NCBI GenBank assembly: GCA_032622095.1
Contig: CP136064.1
Span: forward strand, 186,230,209 to 186,294,208
Length of the DNA stretch: 64,000 nt
Direction: 5' to 3'
From: Siphonodentalium dalli
Lineage: Eukaryota > Mollusca > Scaphopoda > Gadilida > Siphonodentaliidae
Part shown: positions 13,301 through 28,300 of the stretch, piece after piece
Numbering within the stretch: position 1 is the stretch's first letter
Layout of the letters: each line of letters starts with the position of its first letter
Notes under the pieces: generated by a model
What the model was told of the DNA's origin: nothing
Database searches by the model: none
Seen by the model: only the letters and a program-made list of their open reading frames with translations
Position numbers and translations under genes: made by a program

Positions 13301-16300
13301 AGTTAAGTTGAGTGCCTGATCAGAGAATATGCAGTCACACGATCATACCGGTAATTCAGTGTCATGTCATTAAGACCGTCGATGTATTGTGTGTACTATG
13401 TTCACTGAACCATGACATTTTCCCACGGTCAAGGGTCTAATACTATACGGAATCTGGTGAGTACAGTTCACGAAACAGTGCAAGCATGTAGGGAAAACAT
13501 GGCGGCACACATAAACAATAGAAGTATCAATGGCTTCGAACTTTGATGAGTCGTCGGTAGCAAAAAATGTATATTACCATCGTCGATCGTCCCATCTCGG
13601 ATCATGATTCTGGTCAGTGGAATATCCGCTGATATTCTGTAGTGCAATAGAGTCGATAAGTAGCTACATCTTTAAGAAAAATTAGATAGTAATCGAACTA
13701 GAAAAATACATGACTTGTAAACAATCTAACCTACAAAAAATTCAAGTTTAGAGTAATTCGGAAGGTCATTTTATACCATATAAAACGGAACCAATAAAGA
13801 GCGTTTATGTTCTCATTACATGACCGCAAATATGTCGTTTTCAATCTACATCGATGTGTTAAGATGGAGATGCACGTTTTGCATAAATACAGCAAAATAT
13901 GGCAAGAGATTTCAACAAAGTATTTCTTTCGATCTATCTGGCGAACAATCTTGAATTTCACATCTTCGTTGTATGTAGAATCTGAGCATTTATTAAGAGA
14001 CAACAAAAACTCCAGGCATAAGAACTTCGCTTTTTGGGTATTAACCGTCATCTGCCGACTGAATAACTGGAAATTTCTGTTTGTGTGCCAACTCGGCTAG
14101 CTGCACTTTCTCATCTTTTTTTCGTCTAGTTGATGGAACACCACGGTCGTTTAGGAAGGTTTTTAGTTCGCTGTCTGTACATCAACTGGTCATGCTTCTA
14201 TTTTATATACCCCATAAAACTTCCGTTAGATGTTCTCACTTGTGTTTCAACAATTCACCGAAAGTGACGACGTGTCATGTATACTAAACATGTGTGATAT
14301 ACGGCATGAATTTGGCAAAGTATGACTTGTGTTCACTGCGTGCTCACCAAAGAATCACAATAGACTGTAACAACACCCGTGATGTTTTACTTCAACTTTC
14401 AAAAGAGGAAGTTTGAACACATTTTGTATTGTTTTTTTTTTTTTAGCCTAGAACAAAATCCAATGATTGCGTCCATTAAAAACCTTTTTGGGCAAAAGCG
14501 CCGGTACACGATAAAGAGCGTTTTCATTTATAATCATTTTTACTTGTTTGCAAAACTGATGTATATTGTTTTGTGAATGCTAATTGGTCACGCTATTTAT
14601 TTTACGTATTTTTTTCCCGTTCTATTTGAACATTTGTTACACAGGCTTCACGATTATTAACTTCAACTGATAAGCGCCGACTGCTGCGTATGCGCGCAAC
14701 AGTTTGTCTCAAATAAATTGTTATAAAAACACAGGTTTATGGCCGCGGACATAAGCCGATTAAGTGTGACGTAATTTATCCACGAACTTGACAAATGGAG
14801 ATTCTATCACCATTCGACACGAAAATGGGACCTTTAAACAGACAAGTTGCATTTTCGTCGAACACGAAAAAGCGAATTTATTGACGGCAGCTTCGGCAGT
14901 CTGAGGGTTAATTAATACCAAATGCACAGAACTCCTTTATGATATTCCGATAGTACTGTGTTTACTCTATATTCTCTGAAAATTTGGTGTAAAAATTCCC
15001 AATAGAACGACTTTTATCAGGCGTTTACTAAAACCGCAAAATATTGAGAAATTAGTGCAATTTTCTGAATTTTCGCATTATTTCATCGCATAAAATCAAT
15101 TAAAATACGACAAGCAACTGGAAATGTTTTTGAACATTCTAGAAGGGGTACATGTCCCTGATATATGTTTAAAATTTATCGCGTAAACTATGACAGATAC
15201 CAAAGTTATAATTAGTTTTATAGACCCACCCTAAATCCCCCATAGTAAATGCATGCAGCCGTAAAGCACGTGGCTTTGTTTGGATAGTTTCTGGCCCACA
15301 ATGCATCATTCTCGCTATCTGTAAAATGGTCTATATATATATTTGAATGCTATTTACGGGCAAATTTCGGTAGTATATATCGCCATGCACAGGTGGAACC
15401 AAATAGTTTTTACTTCTCGTGCACAGTTGGTTGTGTTGCAGGTGCATCTTGCATGCGTCCGCTTAATGACACAGTGCAACTACTCCATGTATCGAAAAGC
15501 CTGTACAAAAATGCCCATATAATTTGCGAGTGTCTGAATCCGGCCAATAAGCGGATGCAATTTCCCAGAGGGGTGAATGTATAATACTGATTTCGGTTGT
15601 ATATTAGGGCGTTGTGACATGTATGATATGTGAAGAATATAACAAGGACATTCGATGCGAAATTAGATCTAGGCTATATACATGTGTCTGATATGATACA
15701 TAGATTCCACGTGATCGACATATTTATAGCTAGGCTACGATAGCTGTGGTCGTGATTTTCAGGTGCACTTTCCACTGGAGTCGATCTCAACCCCTGGATA
15801 CAGCATGGATGCTTATTTCTTTACCGGCTTTTGTAAGTTGCGTTCCACACCTGTTTTGACAATTCAAGACAATGCTATATGGGAAATACAACACAACATC
15901 ATCAGTGCCACAGTGGGACTAGCTGACCCATTTCTTCCAAATATATATAGGCTTAATTATAGGTTTCTAAATATAAATACACTCTTAAAACTCAAGTGTT
16001 ATGTACAACATTTCCAAGGTTTTGTACACTAATAGCACTTTGAGTGTACGAACAACACTCATACAAGTTTAACACTATATATGTGTTGGAAATGAATTGT
16101 AACACATTCATGATTAAGTGTTCGGTAACCACTTGGATGTGTTGGGCTAAAGACTTAAAGGTGTTTGCGTAACACCTTTCAAATGTCACTGTTGAATATG
16201 TCCAACACCCACAGGTGTCCAGCAATAAACTACTGGAAAACATGTTAGCAACCTATGTTTTTCTCTTCCAGTTATCCAACATTGGTCATGACTCTTTTTT

Positions 16301-19300
16301 TTTAATTTTTTAATTTTTATTGAATAACATTTGAACATACGTATACATAGCTAATACAAGTTACATCTAAAGAATGCATTAATATGCAAACACACGCCTA
16401 TCGCTCTGTCTTGCGCTCTCTACAGACATACCAGCTTTCATACGTAACTTACATACAATCCCGACTGAGGCCACGTTCACGAACCGGGATACCTTGTCAG
16501 GGGAATACGTAGCATTTGACTTACATGTCAAAGATTTGCTAAATATGGAGTATAAACTACGAGTATTATTTTCAGTCATTGCCGTCTATTATATATTGGA
16601 CTGTTTCGAAGCCTGGAAATATATATGCGCTCATGGAATTTTAGAGATTTCAGACATACAATATAAAACTATTTTTAAGGGTCAACTGTGTAATCGGTAT
16701 TTGTGTTTAGTATCTAAAATAAAATGTTCTAATGCTAAAATAATATACATTAAGAATTCAAGATATATCATTCATATGTGCTGGAATTGGCTTTAATTTG
16801 ACGAATCGCGTGGAAATTTGGCGTGCAATTTGTCGAGGTGTATGAACGTAGCCTTAGTCCCGTGGGTGAAGGTCGGCTGTTATCGGTGGTGAACAAGTAG
16901 ATATAGTTTCTTTAACAGAGTATAAGAACATGTGATGTGGGTATATATATACACAATGGAAGTAATAATTAGTTATGTGCTCTGGTCGACATTTCTGTAT
17001 TCATTCATGGCCAACTAAGGACGGCTATGAATAGTGGGAGTAATATAATAGTAGCAATAATAACATTTCTGGTGATAGGAGTAATTATTGTGCATTTTCT
17101 TTCACGGCAAATTTGAACAAGAACCAGTCTTTTTCGAACTCTTCCAATTTAAATTCACGGCGTGCATTATATTTTTCACATTTATATCGAAAGCGTAAAT
17201 CTCCTTGGAATGACGAAATTGTTAATTTTTCTGGTGTGAATTTTGTTCTATAGATATATTGTTTTACTAAGAGCCAGAATAAATTAGTGGTATAATTGTC
17301 ATTTACACAGCGGGACCCAATTATCATTATTCGTTTAGTCGCTTGCAATTTGACGTTGTTTCGGTTACCCCATGAATGTATGTCTGTCAGAAAAGTTTGA
17401 ACGTGTTCACATTCCCAAAATATATGTGATATGCTTTCCTTCTTGTCTTTGCAACGCACGCATGTATCATCTTGTCGAATTTTGGCTATTTTCAGGAAGC
17501 TATTAGTTGATATAATTCTAGAGTTAATTCTATACTGAAGCCATTGAATCTTTGTGTCAGGCGTCGTGGAAAATGGTAGTTTATTGTATATATTCCAGTC
17601 AATTTCTTCTTCGCCTATTTCTATTTGCCATTTTGCATGGGAAGTGGGTACATGGCAATCGTGGTTTAATATGTCATAGAAATCGCGTCCTCCGCGAGGA
17701 TTTCTGAGTAGGGTCACAAAATTATCTGGGAGGGTGGGCATCGGGCTTCGGACAATGGGTTTTGAGATTTTGTTTGAGTAAAAGATAAGCTGTGGTCGGA
17801 TACTATTTAAGATAAGGAAGTTTGTACGTATTTTGTAAGTTGAGTATATCGTTTCAGTCGTATGGAAATTGCCGATTTCTTGTAACAGATCGTGTACAAA
17901 ATATATTCCCTCCTTGCGCCATGCAGCAAAATTGATAGGGCTTCCATTCATTTTTATATTGGCGTTGTTCCAGAGAGTGCATGTAGATATGTTTACATTT
18001 CTAATATTTTTTTCTAGGAAATTTGCCCATGCTATAAGTACGTCGCGCCAAAAGTGATTTTGAACCTTTTTCGCTTTACTGTAAAAATATGAATAATGAT
18101 AGGTGAGGAAAAAAGGGTCTTTAAGAATAGGGAGTTCTGTCAACGGGGCCCATTTAGAGCTTTTGTTCACTAAACGCCTGATCCATGTTATTTTCATGGA
18201 AGTGATGAAGTTTTTAATATCTACCATCTTGAGGCCACCTTGTTTATAGTCTTGGCATAACAGTTTTCTCTTGACTCGGTCACGCTTGCTGCCCCACACA
18301 AAGTTAAAAAACAATGATTCTAGTCTATGTACAAATTGTGGTTCTGGGTTGGGGAGCGATATGAATAGGTGAGTAAGTTTGGGGAGTATGAGAGATTTAA
18401 TCACCGTTATTCTACCTAGCGGGGTAAGTAATCTGTGCTTCCAAATTTCAATGGATCTTGTTATGTCGTCGAATTTTTTTTCGTAATTATCTGACATTAA
18501 GTTTAAGTTTGTATTAAAGCGGATACCAAGTAGGTCGAAAGAATCTGAAAATTTTATATTGAGGTCTGGGCATATATGGTCACTTCGCCCTGTATAGCAA
18601 CCAATCCACGACGCCTGACATTTACTAGGGTTGATCCATAAACCAGAAATTTGTGCGAAAACGTCAAGAATGTGATATGCTTCTCTTACACTTGGTTCAT
18701 TGCCGTCCAGGATGAGTGTCGTGTCGTCTGCGTATTGGGTTAATCTGTATTCTTCACCACCGAGGGTTATACCTTTAATATTTCTATTATTTCTAACCAT
18801 GAGTGCTAGCACTTCCGCGCATATTAAAAAAATATAGGGTGAAATTGGGTCTCCCTGTCGACAGCCTCGAGAAATAATAAAATTTTGTGATATATGCCCA
18901 TTAACGAGAACGGAAGAATTTATATTTTTATAGAACACTGAGATCCATTTTTTAATCGAGTCACCGAAATTAAACATATCAAGGCATTTATGTAGAAATT
19001 TCCATGACACAGAATCAAATGCCTTTTCAAAGTCAACGAGAAGAAGAAGCCCTGACTTATTTTTTATTTTCGTATTATAAATAATGTCATATATTAGCCT
19101 TGTATTGTCGCCGATATATCTGCCTTTTAGGAATCCAGTCTGATCAGGATTGATAATGTTTGGTAGTACGGTTTTTAATCTTTCGGCAATACACGATGAT
19201 GCTAATTTATAGGTACAGTTTAATAAGGTTATTGGTCTCCAGTTCTTTAAAAGTTGGCGATCGTTGACTTTCTTTGGAATGAGTGTAATCAGGCCTTGTT

Positions 19301-22300
19301 TTTGTGTGATGGACAATTCTCCAGCGTCAAAGGATTCGTTTAGTGATTCACATAGAATTTGACCTAAATCTGACCAAAAGAATTTCCAAAATTCATACTG
19401 ATAACCATCTAGGCCACTAGATTTGCCATTTTTAGATTTCTTCAAAGCTGTTGTAAGTTCATTTAGAGTTATGGGACCTTCAATATTTTGCGCAGACATT
19501 GGTGAAAGGGTGGGGTTGTCCAAATCAGAAAACACAGTGTCGGTGTGATAGCTATTGATTGGTTTTGAAGAGTATAGTGTCTGGTAAAAATTACGAGTCT
19601 CTTCTAAGATATCGTTTTGGTTTGTAAGACTATCCCCATTTAATTTTGTAAGATTGGTCAGGGTTTTTGATATGCAATTCCGTTTTTCAAGATTGAGAAA
19701 ATATTTTGTTGGTTTTTCCCCATCTTCGACCCAAATAGCTCTGGACCTAATCATAGCTCCTTTTGATCTTTCTTTCCTTAGTTGACAGAGTACCCCTTCC
19801 GTTTTTTGTAGTGTTTCTATAAGTTCTTCTCTTCTAACATCATCTAAATTACTCTGATCTAGGGCCATCAATGTTTCTGCTTGGGCTTTTTTAAGTGCGG
19901 TTTCTTGAAATTCCCATTTTTGTCTTTTACTCTTTTGTGTAGTTCAAAGCTAAAATTATTGTTGAAGAGGATTGCCACTCCGCGAGACTGGGATGAATAT
20001 GGTGCCATTTCCATCTTATATCCCCATTCTGCTGTAATTATTTTCTCTTGCTCTGTTGTAAAGTGGGTATCTTGTAGACAGTATATTGAGGACTTCAAAT
20101 TTCTGAGGTATCGGAATACATCACGGCGTTTTTCGGCTTGATTTAACCCTCGGCAGTTAGAAGACATAATTTTTATAGACATTTGATCATGATATAGGCA
20201 CGCAGACGACAAGACACTCGACCAGGTTGGGCTATCCAGATAGCATTACAGAAATGATTACATAGGTATTGTATATATGTGAGTAGACCCTTACATATAG
20301 TTATACCACCGATTTCAGTCGAACAGCGAAAACATATTGCAAAACATACATTCAACATACATGCATACACAAAAACAATAATAAATACAATTCGGTAGAA
20401 GACTACCATGAGTACGATCAAAGAGACCGCCCTGTGTGACCGAGAATATTATGGTCAGTTATGCTATTTGGAATAAAAATTAGCCATATTGTTATTTAAT
20501 AATGGTTTGTATTTTAAGTGATAATGTCAATCATTTGGAAATGGGGCAAATATATTGTCTACACGAATATCATATATAATCTAAGTCTGTAGCAGACTAG
20601 AGTCACAATGTGTTCATGCACACTCACAATTTCAAGCATTTTCATTTTTATTTTATTTTTGGAATTGGTGATTATGAACACCGTGTGTATCTTTAATCTC
20701 CAACATTTAGAGCTATTATTGGAATATCGAATGGGAGACTTTTAGGCAGGATATTTTGCAACGGGTATAGAGGGCTGTTGTTGAAGTTCAGACAAACGTT
20801 TTGTCATGCCACACGTAACAATTATAATAGCCTCAACTCCCTTTACGATTTTTCATTTTAAGAAGCGTAGAGTAATAAGAACTTTTCAGTCGTGTAATAT
20901 TAGCCTTATTTGAAACATGTCGCATATTGTATTCAAATATATGTTTTTTTTAAGCAGTAACGATGGGTTATATGTGGGGGTGCATGGGGCATAGTAAAAA
21001 ATAAATAACATGTTACATTCCAGTGTTGGTCATGTGACTACTATATCCAGAAGTGATCTTTGTTCATGATGAGTTTACAAAGGCTTTGATGATAATTGGG
21101 TCGCTAGACAAGTGAAATACACAAATACTCATGCTGTGTGAGTTTGCGTTCAAGCTAGGATCATGTGGTTGGTGGCCTATTTTGGATTCAGGTCATACAA
21201 ACTTGGAGGTATATTGAGATCGTCGGTTCTGTGTCATTTGTATTTGTGGATTTTAACTTACTTGTGGACTTATACTCTTTTCAATCGAGGTATATATGCG
21301 TATTATATATGATGAGTGAGTGTGCATCATTTTAAAAGAAATTAAGCTTAGGCTTGCATAGGATTTACATGTTAAGACACACGAATCATGGGCTGTATAT
21401 CAGTCTATATTGAGGAAGCGGTCGAATTTTGAGTCGAAATCTCAATACAAGTGTGCAACATATATTATATGAGCTATTTGTCAAATAGAATCAGCTGTGT
21501 TGAGATTCTCATTTTGGAATCCGACTCCCATCCCCGGTGACCTGGAAGTTACAAGAGGAGATATTTATTTTTGCCAAGTTAGCTACTAGGTATGTGTGGG
21601 TTATAAACAGATCATGGCTGTTTCAACATATGGGTGTTTCGCAATCTTATTGGGTGGGGGGGGGGGGGGGGGTGTTGGTCGGTTTTGGCCGGGGACCTTC
21701 GTGTTGAGCCATGCTCAGTCATTATAATGTAATTTTTTTGAGAAATCAGATAAGAGCTGGTTCAATATAGGTAATGTGTGCATTTATTTAAACCTGGAAT
21801 TTGGTAAACTATTAGAGTTGTATCTCGATTGTTACCCCCCCCCCCCTTGTTTAAATTTTAACAGTCTTTGACATAAAATTGGTCATGGGGCGTTGGATCC
21901 AGAATTAATTATACAAAATAGGTACACCAGCTCAAATCAAGGTCAGGTATATTCACATACCTAAAAGGAAATTATAGTTATAAACTTGTTTGTTTAACAA
22001 GACTTGATTTCAACTCATTTTTACAATTTCTTGGAAAATTTACATTAGGATCAACCAAAACCAGCCAGCCCCTCCCCACTCAGGGTAATACATGAAGGAA
22101 TGAACAATTATGACATGTATAAGAAAACACAAATTAAAATATGTACAATGGTGCAGGATAACTCTTTGCTGACTTAACTTCTGATAATGGTGTCAAGGTA
22201 TGCTTCAGTAGAGAACTTTTGAATGTTACCATTTTTTGTTTTGCAGAATAGCTTTCCATTGGAAATCCAGGAGTTCTGAATATTGTCTGCTCTGAAAGCT

Positions 22301-25300
22301 TTCCTAAGAAGGTAGTAATTAAAGGGTGTAGCGTCTTCAATAATGGAAATTCCAGTCTGTTTCAGACACTTCCTTGACTCAATTACCAGCAGTTTTGTTT
22401 CACGTGTGACGAATTTAACAAGAATTGGACGGGGGCCTTTCCTCTTTTCGCCACTGCTTGCTGCCCCATTTGTCTCGCCTGCTTCCACTGCATTTCTTCC
22501 AACTCTATGTGCTATAGAAATGTCTGTTCTTTGGGTTCCCATTTTCATTTTATTGTTTAATATGTCTAAGGTTTTGTTTGCACAGTCATGTCGAGTTTCT
22601 CTATCCTTTGATTCTGGAATACCATAAATTCTCACACTATCTTTCCTCCCTTGTTGTTCTAAGTCATTTATTTTCTGTTTTAAAGACAGACACTCTTCTT
22701 TCCACTGGCCATGTTGAGTTTCAACTACATCAAGAATATTTCTTCTTTCTTTTTCAAGATTTCCAATTTTTTCTTCCAACTTGTGTATCTTGTCATTAAA
22801 TTGACAAATAATTTCAGTTTTGAATTGGCTCACCATTTTTCCAAACTCTGCTACTTGCATTTTCTGCTCCGCCGAATATTTCTCATGGTTAGTTTGGGAT
22901 GCTGTTGATAAGTTGTCAACTCTTTTTATTATGTCTGACAGTTGCTCTGGAATGGAATTGGAACCAAGGATCGGGGACGGAGGTGTCGTTCCTTGTTTAT
23001 CAAGAAAATTCATTAAAGTCAACTGTTTTTTCGGCGAAGGGTTCATACTGTCTTCGCTCTCAATGGTAGAATTCTTATCAGTACCTTTACCTTTATTGCG
23101 GTCTTTCCGACTCCGTTTAGACGCCATCAGCAAGTAATACATTTTCGTTGATTGTTTACAGTGCGAACAATATGGCGGCCACCAGGCGGTCACGTCATCA
23201 AATTATTTAGTGTAGTAAGTCGTCATAATCAACACTCAAATTGAGTTTTGAGTTAATTCCCATGATGTATTTGTTGATTACCTTAGCATCGGTCCGATAT
23301 CTGTCCAAGATCTTAGATCGAAAATTTAGAAATAGCTAAATAATAGTATTTTCATTTGTCATGATTTGAAACACGACCGATCGAAGTAGTCGCGTAACCG
23401 GAAGTCATGACTCTTGATCAGAATGGAATCACCACTAATATTGATCAGTTGATCAATTTGCATCTTGTTTTATCATTTGTAACTGTGGAGTGTGGACTCT
23501 CAGTGTCACGTCATTCTTCACTTAGTGGTCCGAAGTTAAGGGTGGATACACACAATGTCACACATGCATGTAATTTCTGTATGTAAAATACATGTATTTT
23601 ACATGGCCACACCAATAATTGACAACATTAATCACCTGCGCGCGAGCGGTTCATTGTTAACATGCCAGACAAGTGAGTAGCGATAAGCGAAGTCAAACTG
23701 TCTGCTATCAGGACATTTAAGGCCAGTCCAAAATATGTCTTCTCTTACGGATGTGAAAATTAGTCAAGTCTGTGTGATATCTGGCATTATATTAATGCAC
23801 GAACACCAGAAGCGACACGTCTGACATATACAGGCTTGATATAGAACATGTTCCACCATGATGCTTGTTTGGCGTGGGGTCTCGAAAGTTTCAAATCGCT
23901 GAGGGACTTAGTTGAATGTATCGGTCGGAATAATCTGGGCAAGAAGGTACAATATAATATGTTTTACTTAAATAGCTCAGAGTTGGCCACCCCGCCTGGT
24001 AGCTTTCGGGATCATATATAGCCCCAAGTCCGGGATCATATATAGCCCCTGCGTCTGGGAAATCCCGATCCACCACTGCTATAAATATCAAGAGAGGACT
24101 GGTAATTATTTAAATATATAAATATATGCATGGGTTGTGCCACGAACATTTATTTTAAGTGGCCTAGCGACTCGGTCCACGATAGCGGTTTCTCTACATT
24201 CCGACTTAATTGGAACTAGAACTCAGTGCGGTCAACACATCGGCAATTATTGGGTTGTCAGTGGACATATATTACATTGTCTGTATGATCGACGTAAAAC
24301 GTCAAATACACGATAATTAAAGAGATTACATGCATGTGTGTATCCACCCTAAACGGCAAAGTATAAAACAAGATGCAAATTGATCAATTTATCAATATTG
24401 GTGGTGATTTCACCCTGAGCAAGAGAGCCAAGTCTAATGTAAGACATGCATGTGGAAGAGATAAAAACAAAAACATGTATAGGCATGATCAATACTTTAA
24501 ACAATGGTGGACAATAAACAGTGTTACTCCATATAGATAATTCCACAACGAGGCGCCAACCAAATGGCGTGCCATAGAAACGTCATATACTAATTTGCAT
24601 GTAAGTGCAATTTCAAATGTCCCTTATCATCGTAGTGTCAATGCTACTCTTAAAAGGTGGCATTCCGATTTCAGAACTCTGCGAAGGTGTTACAATTGTT
24701 ACAATTTTTTTAGTTTATGTATGCAATCTTGTTGATTTTTAAATTTCACTTATAGTGTTGACTATTTTTAAACACATCTGTTGCTGTTATCTATTATATA
24801 TTTTGGAACTTCTGTCAGCATTTCGGCCTGATCCCACAGTTTCCGCAGCTCTCGGGTCTTGAATGGTTGCGATGGTTCCCATGCATCGGAATGATACATC
24901 TATGTCTTTATAAACGTTGATTTTCATGATATTGTGCAAAATTTAAATCGGTTAGATGCAGAATCTGTGTTTTAAAACAATAAACTATATATACCATCGG
25001 TGTTACAAGATACGGCCGCGCTATATTAATTGGATGATACACCATTGTCTAACCCCTTTCAAGACATCACGAATTCATGCCAATTCTTTGATCCTGATAC
25101 AGATTATAATGATTTTATAGTGTGAATATTGTGAAAAGGTGACACATCGAACGCTTGGGAACTCTTTCATTTTGTCCAAAATAACTTCTCAGTTTATGAA
25201 TGCATGGTGCACCTCGTACGAGTCTCTTAAATAAAACGAATTATTTATATCTATTTTAGGTTGAACATTTGACAGACGAACAGATTGCAGGTAATTGATA

Positions 25301-28300
25301 GTTTAGTACTTGTGTATATACCTGTATACTATACGGTCGATAGTATTCTTGATACAATTAACGACCACGGACGCATGGTGTATAATTATAATGTACAGAG
25401 AGAGCATTGCTAACCCGTTAAGCAAATGGTCGAATCTCACACCCTATATAATTATGTGACGGTATTTCATTTTCTGAAGACATTTCATCTTTTAAGTCGT
25501 GGGCCGGATTCTTCGTATCTAGTTTAAATCACCGAGTTTAAACCAGGTTTAAAACTTCATTGGCGGGCCAGCCAAACCGGGTCTAAGTGGGCATTTTGGG
25601 CCGTTCGGTGGCTGATTCGGTAAGATGCAATTAAACTATACTCTGTTATCAGGCGGATAACAATTAAGTAAGCCGGTAAAATGATTATTGACCGCCCTCA
25701 ATTAACGCGAACAAGCTAGCACACATTTATAACAACCGTCGTGTTAGAATGAATTAATTGTGACATGAATACTAAGGGTGGATACACACATGCATGTAAT
25801 CTCTGTAATTATCGTGTATTTGGCGTTTTACATGGATCATACAGACAATGTAATATGTGTCCACTGACAATCCAATAATTGCCGACGTGTTGACCGGACT
25901 GAGTTCTAGTTCCAATTAAGTCGGAATGTAGAGAAACCGCTATCTTGGACCGAGTCGCCAGGCCACTTAAAATAATTGTTCGTGGGATAACCCATATGGT
26001 GGACGTTCTATTTAAATAATTACCAGTCCTCTCTTGATATTTATAGCAGTGGTCGATCAGGATTTCCCAGACGCAGGGGCTATATATGATCTCCGACATG
26101 GGGCTATATATGATCCCGAAAGCCACCAGACGGGGGTGGCTAACTCTGAGCTATTTAAGTAAAACATATTATATTGTACCTTCTTGCCCAGATTATTCCG
26201 ACCGATACATTCAACTAAGTCCCTTAGCTATTTGAAGCTTTCGAGACCCCACGCCAAACAAACGTCATGGTCGAACATGTTCTATATCAAGCCTGTATTA
26301 TATGCCAGACGTGTCGATTCTGGTGTTCGTGCATTAATAAAATGCCAGATATCACACAGACGTGACTACTTTCCGCATCCGTAAGAGAAGACATGTTTTG
26401 GACTGGCCTTAAATGTCCTGATAGCAGACAGTTTGACTTCGTTTATCACTACTCACTTGTCTGGCATGTTAACAATGAACCGCTCGCGCGCAGGTGATTA
26501 ATGTTGTCAATTATTGGTGTGGCCATGTAAAATACATGTCTTTTACATACAGAAATTACATGCATGTGTGTATCCACCCTAAGCCGCCACGCTCACCTTA
26601 TAGACACGCCGTCAATCGATAGTATGTATGGTCTGGCTGGACAAGGTTTCAACCTGATATGACGAATTTGTTTGTTTTTTTGTTTAACCCCTTCAGTGCC
26701 AAGTCCGATTTTTGTATCAACCCATATTTCCTTGATCATTTTTTCAAATTTATTGATTATAATAATGTGATGCATTGATGGAAAGAGCTCGGAATTGGCA
26801 CTGAAAGGGTTAAACATGTTTTATTCGTAGTTCAATATAAAATGGATTGGGGCACAAGAGTAGTATGAGCCACTTGTTGACGTCAATCGTAAAATTGGGC
26901 ATAAGTGTATTTTGAGTATGTTAGTACTATAGTACTATATATTTGAGAATGGTTGATAAAATTGGGCGTAAGTATATTTACGATATTTGAGGTTCACATT
27001 GCTTTGTGGCCGTATACAAATAAAACCAATTCATAGAACAGTATGTGTGTATATTGTTGTTTTGTAATCTCGGCCGACTAAATAATCTCAGCTTAAGACG
27101 GCTTATGTGTTTAAAGGTTCAGACAGGCATACATCTTACTGAAAATAATATCGGCCGACTATTAAATGGCGGACACATCAACTAAATAATCTCAGCTGTT
27201 TATCGCGTTAATGCTAATACGTCACATAATCTTATCACACGTACATATTAGCAGCTTATCGAACTATGCATACATACGCTCAAATAATATGTACAAGTGG
27301 GTATACATGCAATACTTGAAGTTACTTTGATGTTATTGTTATTTTGAACAAACTGAAAGCATGATGATGCAAGAAATTTTCAATTTGTTATGCTTATCGC
27401 TGTACCAATTGATTGTTTGTAATCAACGACAAAATGACCAACACGCCGAGAATGATTCATACCATGCTGATGATAAACACTGGAATGTATGCATTCATAC
27501 TGATGGTGACAATGGCCAAGATTACAGCGACTCGGACCAGTCCATCAGACGCCGTCCCGTCTATTCCATCATATAATTGTCTCCACAATGTTTTACCTGA
27601 AATAATTTGACGTCGTTGCTCTTACATAAATAATAAAGAGTGTTTATTCTTTACTTCTCTATCACGATGAAGTTATTGAGCATCGTGTATCGCTATTTCA
27701 CCAGAGGTCACACGTTAGATCGTGTACACGTATATACATATGTAACATCAGACTAAACAAAGCTGATATGTTTCGATTATTCGCGATTGTGACTGTAAAT
27801 AGGTCTATCGAGTATATGGCATATAGCGCCTCTTACCCGCACCTATTCATGCGCGTACACAATGTGTACGTGTCGGAGCACAAGACATCCAAATAATGAG
27901 TATTAGCTCGTAGTAAAGGAACGCTCTTTATTCATATTTCAGCATAAATGGCATCCGTGTATTATCGAGAATTATTGGAAAACATAGTAATGCGATAGCG
28001 AACATCAAACGAGTCTGCGCACGCATATATGTCAAAAGATACAATAGCAGTCATTGGTCAATTTATCCACGGTGTCAGCTCAGTACACAATCGGCACGAA
28101 GCCGGAGGTCAACTCAGTACACAATCGATTTCATCATGTCACCAGGTTACACATATCTATATAATAGAGTGTTCATATTGAAATCACTCATAATTGCATT
28201 GACATTTGGATAGGTAGGTTGTATTGTAGCCAATGTGATAAATTTGTATCCAGTACAAACAACACGAAGAGACGTTGTGAACGACAGCCTGAACTAACCA

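Larger units (their letters stand above)
7590..13330 (-). mobile_element. Nearly full-length non-LTR retrotransposon (LINE-1 of this window)
   Basis: The element reads right to left: ORF1 (13292-11556), an RRM-like ORF1 tail in another frame (11559-11263), then ORF2 with APE endonuclease, reverse transcriptase and a C-terminal zinc motif (11168 to about 7651). It belongs to the APE-type non-LTR group. I cannot place the clade; the lack of a visible RNase H and the C-terminal zinc motif fit several groups of the I/Jockey side. Target-site duplications and the 3' tail are not clear; the 3' side runs into microsatellite DNA. Confidence 0.85.
17000..20430 (-). mobile_element. L1/Tx1-like LINE with deleted endonuclease region
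   Basis: Minus-strand remnant comprising the first part of an APE endonuclease (20182-19868) joined directly to the reverse-transcriptase ORF (19871-17085). The RT has the L1/Tx1 signatures [38 protein letters not shown] and [10 protein letters not shown]. About half of the endonuclease is missing at the junction. The 5' and 3' ends were not determined; nothing clear is seen in the non-coding flanks. Confidence 0.8.

Noticed and set aside
13731-14100. Opposed 97- and 106-codon frames
   Set aside because: No motif, no family, no splice or LINE context; frames of this length are expected by chance in AT-rich sequence.
15992-16243. Recurrent AACAC words as a possible protein-binding array
   Set aside because: Spacing is irregular and there is no consistent unit.
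27413-27610. Second overlapping 65-codon frame in P1 (mirror at 33990-34187)
   Set aside because: It begins at TTG, overlaps the ATG frame and has no family resemblance; conservation between arms only reflects common origin.
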